From Ornithodoros turicata (taxonomy: Eukaryota > Arthropoda > Arachnida > Ixodida > Argasidae): a stretch of DNA of 64,000 bases. The notes under the pieces were generated by a model. The model was not told where the DNA came from. It searched no databases and saw nothing but the letters and a program-made list of their open reading frames with translations. Below, one piece after another: positions 43,816 through 54,482 of this stretch (its first letter is position 1; each line of letters begins with the position of its first letter). The translations under genes and the position numbers were made by a program. The stretch spans positions 196,610,403-196,674,402 of the forward strand of contig NC_088201.1 in assembly GCF_037126465.1 (NCBI RefSeq), written 5' to 3'.

Positions 43816-44073
43816 ATGATGGGGGACATTCAGAAAATGGGCATTGTTCTCAAGAACGAAAAGTTCGACGTGTTGGACTTACACAACGTGGACACTATGT
43901 ACGGGGAGGCCGTGTACGTGGAACTCCTGATGAAAAACGATAAACGCGTTAAGGTTTACCTACCCAGTCGTTTTAAGCGACTCACAGATGAAGATTTGAA
44001 AGAAATGTGTGAATTACCAAATCTGAAACTAGAGAATAAAGAGAGATTCACGAATGGTAAAAGAGTCGCATAG
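43816..44073 (+). CDS. Short ORF of the LP-R/KVYLPSRF type, transposon- or virus-associated
   Basis: An 85-codon frame encodes FDVLDLHNVDTMYGEAVYV followed by KVYLPSRFKRLTDEDL. Small proteins with this build (a YG-x-A/V strand, then a K-V-x-LP-x-R-F segment and an acidic helix) are common near Polinton-type and other large DNA elements in invertebrates, as far as I recall. I cannot name the family. It starts at ATG ATG. After its TAG stop, the same frame stays open for 11 more codons ending in a basic run, so the stop may be a recent truncation. It lies beyond the LINE from the Polinton fragment, so both could belong to one element. Confidence 0.4.
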   Translation: MMGDIQKMGIVLKNEKFDVLDLHNVDTMYGEAVYVELLMKNDKRVKVYLPSRFKRLTDEDLKEMCELPNLKLENKERFTNGKRVA

Positions 44074-44499
44074 CCCGACATCATCTTTACTCGCGCGAAG
44101 AAAAAGTAACACATCCCACCGAGACCACCGAAAGTCCGTGTCCCATATGTCATAATCAATAAAATAAAAATACATGTGTTTTTGATTTTAAGAGAAAAAA
44201 ATGTTGTGTTGCTGTGATGGATTAGCAAGGTATAGAGATAGGCTGGTATGATAGGAAGCTATATTGACACAATGATATGATATGAAATGATATGATAATG
44301 AAAGATGGCGCCTGCTACTGGAGTGTGTGCTTTCTGCTCTGTTATTAGAAACCAACATTACCAACATTATTAGAAATCCTATTTCTAAGTCCCATATACC
44401 ATACCACGTCGGCGCAAATACCCAATTTGGTTTTCTGCTCTCACACGCAGTTATCTTAGCAAAAATATATATTTTGATAAAATATTTAAGAAATTTGGA

Positions 44500-46282
44500 A
44501 GGGCGTTTGACTATGAACAATTTGCTGTTTTTCGCTGGCTCTTCAAGAAGTCTGCTGACTCAGACCGTAATGCGTATTGGGAAGGGATTCGAGATGACGT
44601 AAAAAATAATCCTCGTAATTTTTGGACCTGGCATAGCCAATGTAAGCGTGAGAATGTCTCTGTTTGACGGTAATGTGATGCAATGCAATCCGCCTGTCGT
44701 CGCAAATATCTTTGCGTCACACTTTTCATCTCTCTTTGATGACTCGGACAGCACAGATTCTGCCTTTTCTTTTACGCAAATCCACGGTGATCATCTGTCC
44801 TCTGTTCGCCTTCTGATCCCGATATCGCTGGTTCGAACCCGGCCGAGGACGCCAGCAACTTGGAGAGAGGGTACAAGTTGCTTAGACACGCCGTCTTCCG
44901 CGAGGGACGTTAAATACTGGGTGCCGTGTGATGAGCTTTCATCGCACGTTAAAGAACCCTCAGGTGGGCAAAAGCAATCCACAGAGCGACCGCTGTGGCG
45001 TCGCTCATGATCTCAGTTGTCTCGAGACGTAAACCCCCAAATATTATTATTATCATCTGTCCTCGTTTGTTATTAGTGAGAATGATGTTCGCAATTCAAT
45101 TTGTAAACTAAGGCCCACAATGACACCGGGACCAGACGGTATCCCCGCTATTTTCCTTAAAGTTTATCGTGACATCCTTTCGCCTGTGCTCGTATTCATA
45201 TTTAATCTTTCTCTTAAACGAAATACCTTTCCGCAACCGTGGAAGTCTTCCCTCGTCATTCCTGTCCATAAATCGGACAGCCATAACATTGTTACTAATT
45301 GTAGACCAATAAGTATTTTATGCGCCTGCTCCAAAGTCTTTGAACACATAATTTATATTAATCTGTCCTCGTTCTTTAAGCGCAAAATTGCAGACAGTCA
45401 GCATGGCTTTATGCCTTGGACATGAACAGTCACAAATCTTGCATCATTCATGTCAGTCTGTTCCCCAGCGGTTCTTTCTCGTGGTCAAATGGATGTAATC
45501 TATCTTGACGTCTCGAAAGCATTTGACTTAATCAACCATGATCTGCTCCTTCGTAAGCTTGGTTTATATGGTGCTTCTGACTCTCTTGTATGTTTCTTTG
45601 CCTCGTACTTATGGCATCGCTTATACTCTGTGTGTGTGTCCGGATCCTACTCTGATACCTATGTTTCTGCGTCTGGTGTACCCCAAGGGTCAAACCCGGG
45701 ACCTGTACTGTTTAATATTTTATTAATGATCTTGTGTCTTGTGTTAAACATTCCGCCATGCTGCAGTATGCGGGTGACCTCAAAATATTGAAAAGCATAA
45801 CCTCGCCCTCTGATTGCTTATTGCTTCAGGAGGATGTTTACAGTGTTATTTCTTGGTGTACTTCTAATTTCCTCAAAATCAACACGTCAAAAACTAAAGT
45901 TATCTCATTCACGCGCAAGTCTCAAGTAACCCGATTTCAGTACTTTCCTGACGGCGAAATAGCCCGAGTCGACGGCATTCGTGATCTCGGTGTCGTCTTT
46001 GATGCGAAACTTCAATTTCATGAGCATGTGAGAGCAATTCGTTCTGCTGCTCTGCGTATGCTTGGTTTGTTCACCTACAGCTGCAAAATATTTTCTTCTC
46101 ACACGGTATTTCTTACTCTCTACAAAGCTTGCGTCCTTCCCCGACTTGAATATGCGTCAGTGGCATGGAACGCTTTACGTGCCACCGATATCAAACGTCT
46201 TGAAGCTGTGCAAAAGAGGGCACTTCATATTATTCATTCGCGTTTCTTGCGGAATGTCCCCGCATTTTTATCGCATGACTAT
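44500..46282 (+). pseudogene. LINE reverse transcriptase, frameshifted
   Basis: The linker before RT is seen at 44,500-44,650 (FDYEQFAVFRWLFKKS, NPRNFWTWH). RT motifs follow in three frames: TPGPDGIPAIFLK (45,120), VIPVHKSDS and NCRPISIL, VIYLDVSKAFD (first catalytic D, 45,493), and VPQGSNPGPVLFNI. The expected YADD catalytic box reads YAGD (near 45,770), one substitution from normal. The thumb and C-terminal region runs to 46,282. Frameshifts near 45,430 and 45,740 and a stop after GFMPWT make it inactive. Confidence 0.88.
44803..45051 (+). mobile_element. tRNA-derived SINE (Ruka-like)
   Basis: 249 bases with an RNA polymerase III B box, GGTTCGAACCC, at 44,830-44,840. A body containing ACGTTAAAGAACCCTCAGG is followed by a 3' (ATT)n tail. 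An exact 13-bp duplication, ATCATCTGTCCTC, flanks it at 44,790-44,802 and 45,052-45,064. The A box is not clear, so the 5' end is probably truncated. The body resembles tick Ruka-type SINEs from memory; that family name is tentative. Confidence 0.85.
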
Positions 46283-46986
46283 GGGCCGGTTTCACCAACG
46301 CTGGTTAAGAGTTAAACCGAGATCAAGGGTCCTTAAACTAGAGGTTAACCACCAACCCTGTTTCACGGACGCCGGTTAGCCAAATCTCCCGTTAAAGTTG
46401 ACGGATTTCTTGATCGCTCGTCAACGGCCGGTTAACCCGTGAGTTAAATATGGCGGCGTTGGTGTTGTGGTATTGCAGCGGAAGATTTCGTGGCGGATTT
46501 GTGCTTCAGAAGAGAAATTGGTCTCGTAATGAGCATCGTTTCGCAGGGATGTGTCGCAGGTGTTGTGAATAAAGTACGTGGATTATCAGCAGCATCGCGG
46601 ACTCTTGTACCCCATATGTTAGTGTACCTGTCCTTTCATTTCAAGCATTACTTGCTATACTTGCACATAAATAGCTTCATTTCAGTCAAACAGTATGTTG
46701 ACAGCTTTCTTGGGTGTTAGGTGAATGTAAAACTGCTGCATCTCGTTACGAAGACATACGTGTATGCGTGCGTGTGTTACCGTCTGCGATTATAAACAAA
46801 ACATAGTTTGCGCTGACACTAAAGAAAACTTATTGAAAACGTATTTTCACATAAGCAACGCGCGTAAAGAAAAGTAGGTTTACATGGTAGGGTATTCATT
46901 AAAATATTTTAATTATTATGATAGTCTTCAGAATAAATATGTGTCGTCTGCTACAGACAGAAGGTAATCACTTCTGATGCAAAGCC

Positions 46987-48066
46987 ATGGAGTACTTTGA
47001 CGAGGATCTGGAAGATCTACACCTGAGTTTTCAAGTTCAGCCGTCACGATATTATCCTAGGGACACCACGGACCCTTTTGTAGCCCTAAATGACAAGCAG
47101 TTTCATGACAGATTTCGGCTAATGAAACATACAGTGTATGATCTCCTCCTGGTAATTGAGAAGCACCTCGAGTTTACATCAGACAGGAACTCCTCAGTAC
47201 CACCAATACGCCAGCTCCTAATCTGCCTCCGTTTCTATGCTAGTGCAACTTTTCAAATAGTTATAGGCGACACGTCTGACATAAGCAAGTCTACCGTCTG
47301 CCGTATAATCAAGCGAGTATCACATGTTCTTGCCTCACTGTCACCTCTCTACATAAAATTCCCATCAACGCAAGATGAAAAGCAAAGGACAATGCTCGGA
47401 TTCTATGACATTGCAGGCTTTCCAGGAGTCATTGGAGCAATTGACTGTACACACGTAGCAATACAGTCACCAGGTGGTAACACAGCAGAGCTGTTCAGAA
47501 ACAGGAAGGGCTACTTTTCAATTAATGTGCAGTGTGTATGTGACGCTGACTTGCGGATCACCGACATTGTTGCTAGGTGGCCTGGTGCTACCCATGATGC
47601 CACAATTTTTGACAGCTCGAGAATTCGAGCCCACCTCGAGACAAATTTAGGGGGTCATTTGCTCGGAGATGCAGGATATCCTTGCAGGCCCTATCTGCTT
47701 ACACCCTTAGCAGCACCTAACTCTGCTGCAGAAAAGAGATATCAGAATAAGCATGTTGCAACAAGAAACACTGTAGAAAGACTCTTTGGTGTGTGGAAGA
47801 GGAGGTTTCCTGTGTTGAAGATGGGGCTACGTTTGAAGATTGACACTGCTCTGGCAGTGATTGTTGCAACAGCGGTGTTGCATAACATTGCTCAACGAAA
47901 AGACAATTGCATACCTGACATTTGTGAGTCAGTTGTCGAGCATGAATCAGTTGATGTTGTGTGGAACGGTCCTTTAGAGCCAGGAGCCACAAGCGCTAGA
48001 GCCCAAATAATTGCAAACTTTGCAAGGAGCCGTGAGGATCTGCAGCAGTTGCTACCAGAATCATGA
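46987..48066 (+). CDS. Harbinger (HARBI1-like) transposase
   Basis: A 359-residue uninterrupted frame, the normal length for this family. An N-terminal helical region (DRFRLMKHTVYDLLL) leads to a helix-turn-helix-like segment (ISKSTVCRIIKRVS, residues ~99-112). The DDE_4 nuclease core has D153 in AIDCTHVAIQ, D204 in GATHDATIF and E264 in NTVERLFGVWK; the GDAGYP motif is at 227-232. All three catalytic residues are present. The enzyme cuts and rejoins element ends and normally needs the Myb-like partner encoded on the opposite strand. No intron is required for this frame. Confidence 0.95.
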   Translation: MEYFDEDLEDLHLSFQVQPSRYYPRDTTDPFVALNDKQFHDRFRLMKHTVYDLLLVIEKHLEFTSDRNSSVPPIRQLLICLRFYASATFQIVIGDTSDISKSTVCRIIKRVSHVLASLSPLYIKFPSTQDEKQRTMLGFYDIAGFPGVIGAIDCTHVAIQSPGGNTAELFRNRKGYFSINVQCVCDADLRITDIVARWPGATHDATIFDSSRIRAHLETNLGGHLLGDAGYPCRPYLLTPLAAPNSAAEKRYQNKHVATRNTVERLFGVWKRRFPVLKMGLRLKIDTALAVIVATAVLHNIAQRKDNCIPDICESVVEHESVDVVWNGPLEPGATSARAQIIANFARSREDLQQLLPES

Positions 48067-48380
48067 TAAGCAGGACACATGAAGGACGCATAAGATGCAG
48101 GCTAGCTGGTTGTATATGATGGAAGAGGCATACACACAGGACAACATATTTTCAAACAAAACAATTGTTTATTTCAAACAAGGTGACTGTAGGCAAAGGA
48201 ACCTCAGAAGAGTAAAGTGGGTTCACACAGGGGGCACACTTACACAACTTCCTTTGCTCCTAATCTCTATAAACTCCTACAAGGGGCTTTCTGTCTTAGG
48301 TCTTCCCTAAAATTTTGGCATTCCTGAAGATGCTTTGTGAGTTCAGAACTGGTAACACTGGAATCGACATTTTGGTTATA

Positions 48381-48818
48381 CAGTCAACCCCTCGATTTAT
48401 GAACCTTCGATTTGTGAATTCCCTTGTTTTATGAACAGGAGCACGAGGAACCAAACTTTTTACATGCATTTTTCCCTCGTTTTATGAACCTCGATATCCG
48501 AATAACGAATGGAATTTCTGGGAACAAACTAGGAGTTGCCTAGCGTTTTTGCCCTCAATTTATAAACGGATCGTTCCGGTGTCAACAGAAACCTTCAAAG
48601 GGATTATTCCGTTGTCTTATGAATGACACCGGAACGGACAAATCTTTTTCCAGATATTGCACCCTTGGTTTTAACCCCTCGAAATCCGAACAATAAATGG
48701 GTTTCCCTGGGACGCATCAGGGACGTACTGACTTAACGGAATTTTCGATTCATGACTCCCTCGATTTATGAACGATTTTTCCGGGAACCGAGGGTGTTCA
48801 TAAATCGAGGGTTGACTG
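48381..48818. mobile_element. Pogo-like MITE (438 bp)
   Basis: Ends are CAGTCAACCC(C)TCGATTTATGAAC in inverted orientation, with TA on each side (48,379-48,380 and 48,819-48,820). The interior repeats ATTTATGAAC-like words. It lies in the 3' flank of the transposase gene, inside the Harbinger element, without damaging either gene. Confidence 0.88.
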
Positions 48819-49016
48819 TAATCTGATAATTTTTGGAGCGGGCAAAAAGTCTCTTGTGGAAGCTCACAGACATAAGCCGCAGAGGGAATTGTGTCAGTGA
48901 GCCCTTCATGTTCTCTCACTCACTCTTCTGAAGTTTCTTGTCCTAAAGTATTCAACGTGATTTTGCAGCAATAAATGCATTGTCGTAGAGGATATAGCCA
49001 TTGTGTGTTCCCACAC

Positions 49017-49460
49017 TCATGTATTTAATTTTCTTCGTTTTATTTCCAAGTCCAGCTGAGCTGACTCAAGGAGTAAAGCCTTGTACTCGGTGTCCATCTG
49101 TGCGTGAATCAATTTTTCCTTAGCTATGGATTCCTCGAGCTTTGCTACGTCCAACCTCTTCTGGTTTAGCGTGATTTTCGATTTTGCCAGTTTTTTGTAC
49201 CACAATGCAGATCTCTGTGCTGGCTGCATCACAGAGCGTCGAGGTGGCGCAGGCCTCCTACGTGACGAGGTGTCGTGCACTTGCCTGCTTGTCCCTGGGA
49301 CACCTGGTAGACATGGTGCTCCTGCTGTAGCGGCTAGACTTTCAGAATGAGAGATTTCTGTGGTGGCCTGGCCTGTTGAGGTTGAGATGTCTTGTTCATG
49401 TCTGTCCTCATTCCACAGACCTTCACTGCTGAGACATGCCTCAGAATCAATCTGACGATC
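49017..49460 (-). CDS. Myb/SANT-like protein, C-terminal coiled-coil exon
   Basis: This minus-strand exon starts after a strong acceptor (TTTTGATATTACAG) at 49,460 and ends at a stop at 49,017. It encodes a polar, proline/arginine-containing stretch, then a highly charged helix (LNQKRLDVAKLEESIAKEKL through LDLEIKRRKLNT). That is the usual C-terminal coiled coil of Harbinger Myb-like proteins, which helps them bind the transposase. It is probably spliced to the exon starting at 50,651; the exact donor is uncertain. Confidence 0.75.
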   Translation of the reverse strand, partial: DRQIDSEACLSSEGLWNEDRHEQDISTSTGQATTEISHSESLAATAGAPCLPGVPGTSRQVHDTSSRRRPAPPRRSVMQPAQRSALWYKKLAKSKITLNQKRLDVAKLEESIAKEKLIHAQMDTEYKALLLESAQLDLEIKRRKLNT

Positions 49461-50201
49461 CTGTAATATCAAAAGAAGAATGCAGGCTTTGCATCAAGAT
49501 CTATGATCTAGATGTGGGCTAGCTGGCGGACAAACTAAATGATAGGCAAGCCTAGCTTGGCTTGCCTATGAATGCATTGCATCAAGGATGCCATTTTGAT
49601 TTTCATATGAGGTCCAATGCCAGGAAGAACAGCAAGAAGAGCAAATGTTTCTTCTTTGCCTTGTATAAGTCTCTTGTACAGGCCCTGACAAAAGGTTACG
49701 GAACACTGGAGTGGTGTATCTGAGCGACACGGTTGCTACAAACAGGAGCAAACAGACTCACAAACAGGTGACCGGGTGCTCGACGCACCACTCAGTAAGT
49801 GCGTCCACTCCCATTTGCCGCTAGGGTGTTGCTGAGATCAAGAAATACGCCGCTCTAGTGTTCCGTAAACTTTTGTTGGGATCTGTACATCTCATAATAT
49901 TTAAACCCCTGAGACTAGGGAAGTATGAAAACAAATGACAAGGACAAAGTGTCCAAGTTGAGACTGTCGATGTGTGTGTTTTGTGCCTTCCTAGTGTGTG
50001 GATTTTCATATTACGAGTTCTAATCACCAGCTCACTTGCTTTTTAGCCATTCTCTCTCGAACACGCCAGCAAAATGTTTTCAGCTCTACAGAACATAACA
50101 TCACTGAACGGAGTAAAATAAGCAAAAGACTTACCACAGGAATCTCACTTGTACTTGTCCCATTGATAATGACATCTAAAAATAAAGAAGGTCAATTTCA
50201 T

Positions 50202-50651
50202 TCACCTGAGAATTACGCATATCCAGGATAACAAAATAACTGAGCAGATGTAAATACCAAATATTCTTGAAGCATCCGAGTCATAGGAGTTCTGCAGTGG
50301 CTGTAGATTTCCAGGTACCAGAGAGGCAATCTGAATTGTTGCACTGGAGAGCGGTGATGGTGGTGGGCCCCCCCCCCCCCCAGTGCGAAACACTGCATTC
50401 CGGTGCTTTGCTAGCTCCTTACGGGATTTTTTCTTTTGATTTTCGTAGCAGTGCTTCAACTGCTCAGTGACCCTCAAGTGCACAGTTGATAGTGCATTAA
50501 ACTCCGAAGTTAGCTTCTTCCACGTAGCGTTTTTTTGCTCAACTGTCTTCCCATCAGTTTTCTTGTTTTCAATTACAGTTCTGTATTTACTGACGAGGTC
50601 TAGCAGAGTAGATATCTCACTTTCGGTAAAATTCGGGCTTCGTTTCGCCAT
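50202..50651 (-). CDS. Myb/SANT-like DNA-binding protein, first exon
   Basis: The frame opens upstream, but the likely start is the ATG at 50,651 (MAKRSPNFTESEISTLLDLV). The first ~80 residues form the trihelical Myb/SANT-like domain, with the typical F-T-x-x-E start and W in NATWKKLTSEFNA. A basic stretch (NQKKKSRKELAKHRNAVF) and a glycine/proline run follow. A poly-C tract at ~50,370-50,380 encodes the glycines. The exon must end before the in-frame stop at 50,202; candidate donors lie near 50,210-50,250. In this superfamily the protein binds the terminal repeats and recruits the transposase. Confidence 0.78.
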   Translation of the reverse strand: MAKRSPNFTESEISTLLDLVSKYRTVIENKKTDGKTVEQKNATWKKLTSEFNALSTVHLRVTEQLKHCYENQKKKSRKELAKHRNAVFRTGGGGGPPPSPLSSATIQIASLVPGNLQPLQNSYDSDASRIFGIYICSVILLSWICVILR

Positions 50652-51520
50652 CGTGGGAAAATAAATAGCAATACCTATAAGGCAGAGCTTCGAAAATGCT
50701 GTCGTCTGCGAAATAACAGACCATAGTAACAGGGAAGATGATTGCAGATTAGAATAATTGCTAAAAAGGAGTGAAAAACGCTGTTCTGCCTCTTTTATTG
50801 CAAATAAATTTACAGGCTCTTGTACATGCAAGCGTTCTTAATTATGTCTGCTTCTCAGTGCTGCTTGTAGTACAGTAATGCTATCTCCACGGAGCCAGGC
50901 ATTGTGGGAGGGGATGTAGACAAGCTTACGAATTGCTTACCGCAGTACAGACACGTAAAACAGCAAAGGTACACAAATTATTTTCGTGGCACACCGGTCG
51001 GTAGCATGGAACGACGCAAACCGAACACAGTACGTCACACAATCTCCAAAATCCGTGCACAGTTGTTTGCAGTCATGACTTCAGCGTACAGCGTAGCTGT
51101 ATGTTGAACGTAAGCAGCTTGGCAGCACAGTGTGGCAACATCTCCTGACTCGAAAACTTACAATCGTCGCACACGCAGTAACCAGGATATCCGCACTGTA
51201 GCACTCGCAAGGAAGTTGTGTACGCACACCAAAAATATTCTAATTGTTGTACTTCGGGTACTGCGTAGATGCAAGAAGCCGAGAGAACGGAGAACAAAAC
51301 AGCTCCCATGCTGCCACCTGGCGACCGTACCGGAAACCAACAATCTAACCAATGAAACTCGGTCTACATGCCAGAGAACCCGATTAGTAAACTGGTCATC
51401 CTAAACTCGCAGTTTGAGTTCGTGAAACGCAGTTAAGTTAAACTGCAGTCAGCGTCATCGCGCGCCGTTAGGTGATCTCAGTTTAAGGCTAACTTTAACT
51501 CGCGTTGGTGAAACCGGCCC

Positions 51521-52163
51521 TATGACACGCTTTCAAATTACCTGCAATTGCTTCCTCTTGTTAACCGCCGCCACATTCATGACATGATGTTTCTTTATAA
51601 ATGTGCGCACTCAATATTTGATTCCCCTTTTCTGTTAGGCCGCCTAAATTTTTGTCTCCCGCGTGCTGCTCTGCGGAACCCCCCAACGTTCTATATCAAC
51701 CACTGCTGTCCTAATGACCCCCTTACACGATGCCAAATCTTGTTTAACTCGCTCCCTTCATCTCTTGATATTTTTTCAGCGTCATGTACATCATTTAGGT
51801 GTCATATCTCTTCTCATTTTTTGGAGATTTCTTTTCTTTGACTTTTTCAGATAATTTCCCCTTTGTTGCAGTGTGATTGCATATGTTTGTCACATTACAA
51901 TGTGCGTGTGCTCTTTCCTCGTTTTCAATTTAAGTCATGTATTTTTTGTTTCTTTTCTTCATGTACAGTCTCTTTCGTTTTTTTGTTTTTGTGTGTGTGA
52001 CCACGTAGATCGTGTCTTGTTGTTAGTGCATATTGTATTACTGTATTTGTATGTATATTGTGTCTATTCGTAGTGCATTGTATTGTATTTGTGTGCGCCA
52101 ACATTAGGGTCGTCACGACCGTTCTTGCGCACCAATAAAACATTATTATTATTATTATTATTG
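51521..52163 (+). pseudogene. LINE C-terminal region and 3' UTR
   Basis: The conserved Jockey/CR1 C-terminal pattern continues here: LQLLPLVNRRHIHD, MMFLYKCAHS and a SLDIFSASCTSFR end, stopping at about 51,841. A T-rich 3' UTR then ends in AATAAAAC and ATT repeats. Confidence 0.85.
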
Positions 52164-52285
52164 TACAGAAGGATTATAACACGTATTCATCGACTAAGCA
52201 AGTATAGTTTGTGGGGAGTTATAGATAATAAAGGACACCACGCTTTTTTTAAGCAACAAACAAAATTTCTAGCATTTTTTTTATT

Positions 52286-52640
52286 TTAGGTCATTAGCGG
52301 CGAGATTATGAAAAACAGGGATACAATGCTCTTCATTGATTTCCCTTTCGCCAACAATGTCGCCACGATACAACAGTACACACCACACATTAGAGAATAC
52401 AGGCTTTGAATAGAGACATCATTATATTCGTCGACGGTGAGACGTTTAAGCTCATCTTCGATGGGCGACAATCTGAAGTAATCAAAGATTATCAGTTTAT
52501 CCTTCATTTTTGTGTAGAGAATCCAATGTTCCCCGGCTTGCTGTAGCCGATCCGTGTTGACCGCGATTATTCCAGGTCTATCCAGCGAGGGCAAACGATC
52601 ATCTGGAGTGCATACACCACGGAAGAGCGCCGAAGTGTAA
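52286..52640 (-). pseudogene. Polinton adenain-like cysteine protease
   Basis: On the minus strand the sequence runs from LFRGVCTPDDRLPS through IIAVNTD and GEHWILYT (catalytic histidine). It continues to IIFDYF (aspartate) and SLMCGVYCC (catalytic cysteine, with an SIQS glutamine upstream). This matches the adenovirus-type maturation protease carried by Polintons, which processes capsid proteins. The catalytic set is visible. The N-terminal 20 or so residues overlap the end of the capsid gene and have no clear start, so expression is doubtful. Confidence 0.82.
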
Positions 52641-53880
52641 TCGGTGTATTTTAAAAGTCACACTCTCGCACAATATGAATACGGTCGCATGTTCGGCCAA
52701 GGCGCGTCGGATCTTGAGTTGCAGACGAACGTTTCCACGCTTAATGGGTGACAGGTGGACGGAGGATTGATCGGGATCCAGATCGTAGTACACTAGGAAC
52801 TTATTTCCAATGTTGTGGTCTTATTCGTGAAACACGTGCCTCTCACACAGTTGTTACAGGGGGCTGAAATAGCTTCGGTGGCTCAAGTTATTGTTGATAT
52901 CGAAAGTGTCGATTCGCTGCGTCCCGTTCACAGCGAGCATCGCCGATTCAATGTTGAAGTCCACAAATCGGTACTGGTCGTGATTGAATGCTCCCTGGTA
53001 GGCTAGCTTGGGCATGAATGCAATCACCACCTTAGACGGTATCTTCTCTGGAAATAAGTCTTCCAGGCATGCATCCAGTTTGCCAACTAGTACTGAACCA
53101 ATATGTGATTCACTTCCGGCCAGTGTGTAGAGAGCCCTGCGCTGCTGCAATTCGGTTTCGTGCCCGAGGAATAGGATGGGGAGACACGGTGATATTCTTT
53201 ATGTACAAGGCAGCACTCATGAAGTCCGCTTTATGCTTGTGTTGCGCCTGATCGGTCGTCATAATTCGGAATTCGTCGGAGCCTTGATAAACAAAACAAG
53301 CCTAATTTCTACTCCCGATATGAGTAGCTTAGGCTGCAGGAAAATGTCTGAGTTGATCTTGGAAACCAGGTCGATGGTCTTGCCGCCCCGTGTGAGGTTG
53401 TATCGTTCGCCCGGTCCACGAGAGCGGATGTTGTTTTCCGACTGACGTGCTTCTTCTTGCGTGTACAGACCCGCTTTATGCACGGTATTTTGCTCCGTGG
53501 TGCTGGCATGAAGCAAAAATCTATAGCTATACAAATTATTATTCGTCACAATGGTCTGATTCAAGAAAACGGCTACGTTCATGAAAAACGAGCTGGCGAA
53601 CGCGTTGACGGGGTATACCTCGTCGTACGTCGTCCTATCGCCCGCATTTGTTTCCGGTAGGGACCCATCATCACGTACGATGCAGACTTTTGGTCACTAT
53701 CTACGCCGAGTTCAAATCCAGATACTGATGACCCAAATTCGAGAGTCGGAACTCTATGACGGAGGATATGTCAGCGACGGGGTAGAATACCTCGTATTTC
53801 CCTTCAGTATGTGCTATTGCGTTACCGGTACAGAAAATATTTGTGTTTTCGACTTATCCAACAGAGGAGTGGAAGGGCGT
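52625..53880 (-). pseudogene. Polinton major capsid protein (double jelly-roll), broken
   Basis: Pieces in different frames preserve the family order. N-terminal motifs near 53,870-53,740 are FSVPVTQ and EVFYPVADIS. A middle segment at 53,259-53,582 has SDIFLQPKLLISGVEIRL. At 52,854-53,150 there is FPEKIPSKVVIAFMPKLAYQG. The C-terminus at 52,640-52,793 reads YYDLDPDQSSVHLSP and RGNVRLQLKI. These resemble the hexon-like capsid protein of Polintons/adintoviruses. At least three frame changes and a stop (after FSVPVTQ) separate the pieces. Confidence 0.8.
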
Positions 53881-54313
53881 ACGACCGTAATTTTGTCCAT
53901 CTCACAACTAAATTGTTGCTGCGCAACCGGCGTGATTTATGCTGTCGAAGGCGTCCGGTTTTCTCATTTCTTCGTGCGGCACCTCCGAGATCTCGTAGAA
54001 TTTCTTGGCCCGCATCTCTAGCCAATCTTTTAAGCGCTCTTTGGAAAGAATCTACCTCCGACAGCTTTTTGGCCACGTGTTTAGCTGTGGCGACAGCCGT
54101 CTTTTTTATGTATGGCGATACGCGTTCAAAGAGTGGAATAGCGAAACGCCCAAGCTGAGAAAAGAATATGCCTCCCTTTTGATACAGGTGCGACCTGTAT
54201 ACCGTCGGAATGCCAAATCCGTAGATTGGTACTGCTTTAGTGTACATACTTAAAGTGCAACGTGAGCGTCGATCTGCCGCGATCTTGTTGCGGTAGCTTG
54301 CGACCGATGTCAT
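53822..54313 (-). pseudogene. Polinton small virion protein (pX/pVI-like)
   Basis: The frame begins MTSVASYRNK and contains VPIYGFGIPTVYRSHLYQKGG, then IPLFERVSPYIKKTAVATAK. This glycine/aromatic motif followed by an amphipathic basic helix is typical of the small core or membrane-active virion protein found between penton and hexon genes in Polintons. The C-terminal third (from about residue 110) is probably read out of frame into the capsid gene region. Confidence 0.65.
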
Positions 54314-54482
54314 CGTGTATAGAGACGGTGACTGGGGAAATTTTGCACTGCACTAACTTAAAGTACTGAACAGGAAGCAAGCTGTAACTCAGTTGCCCTT
54401 TCGTTCTACCGTAAACGAATTTAAATAATTTCCGTATCGGGTGACGCCCGTTTCCCAGTACAGAGGGCGTGACGAGATCCGT

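Larger units (their letters stand above)
46283..51520 (+). mobile_element. PIF/Harbinger DNA transposon
   Basis: Terminal inverted repeats GGGCCGGTTTCACCAACGC (left) and the exact inverse (right) bound 5,238 bp. The 3-bp target duplication is TAT (46,280-46,282 and 51,521-51,523); the family usually prefers TAA/TTA. It carries the standard two genes, a DDE transposase on plus and a Myb/SANT-like DNA-binding protein on minus, in convergent orientation. Both look close to intact, so this may be a young autonomous copy. A 438-bp pogo-like MITE sits at 48,381-48,818. Confidence 0.93.
44350..52163 (+). mobile_element. Jockey/CR1-type LINE, 5' truncated and interrupted
   Basis: Two parts, 44,350-46,282 and 51,521-52,163, flank a PIF/Harbinger element, and a SINE lies at 44,803-45,051. 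The reading frame of the first part continues in register in the second once the insert and one TAT copy are discounted, so they are one element. The 3' end is AATAAAACATT followed by an (ATT)n tail to about 52,163. The apurinic endonuclease is largely missing at the 5' end. Confidence 0.88.

Noticed and set aside
44272..44305. GATAT-rich simple sequence as a CRISPR-like array
   Set aside because: Short degenerate microsatellite without spacers, in a eukaryotic context.
53581..54021. 146-codon plus-strand frame
   Set aside because: It is antisense to the Polinton capsid and small virion protein remnants, which have clear family motifs.
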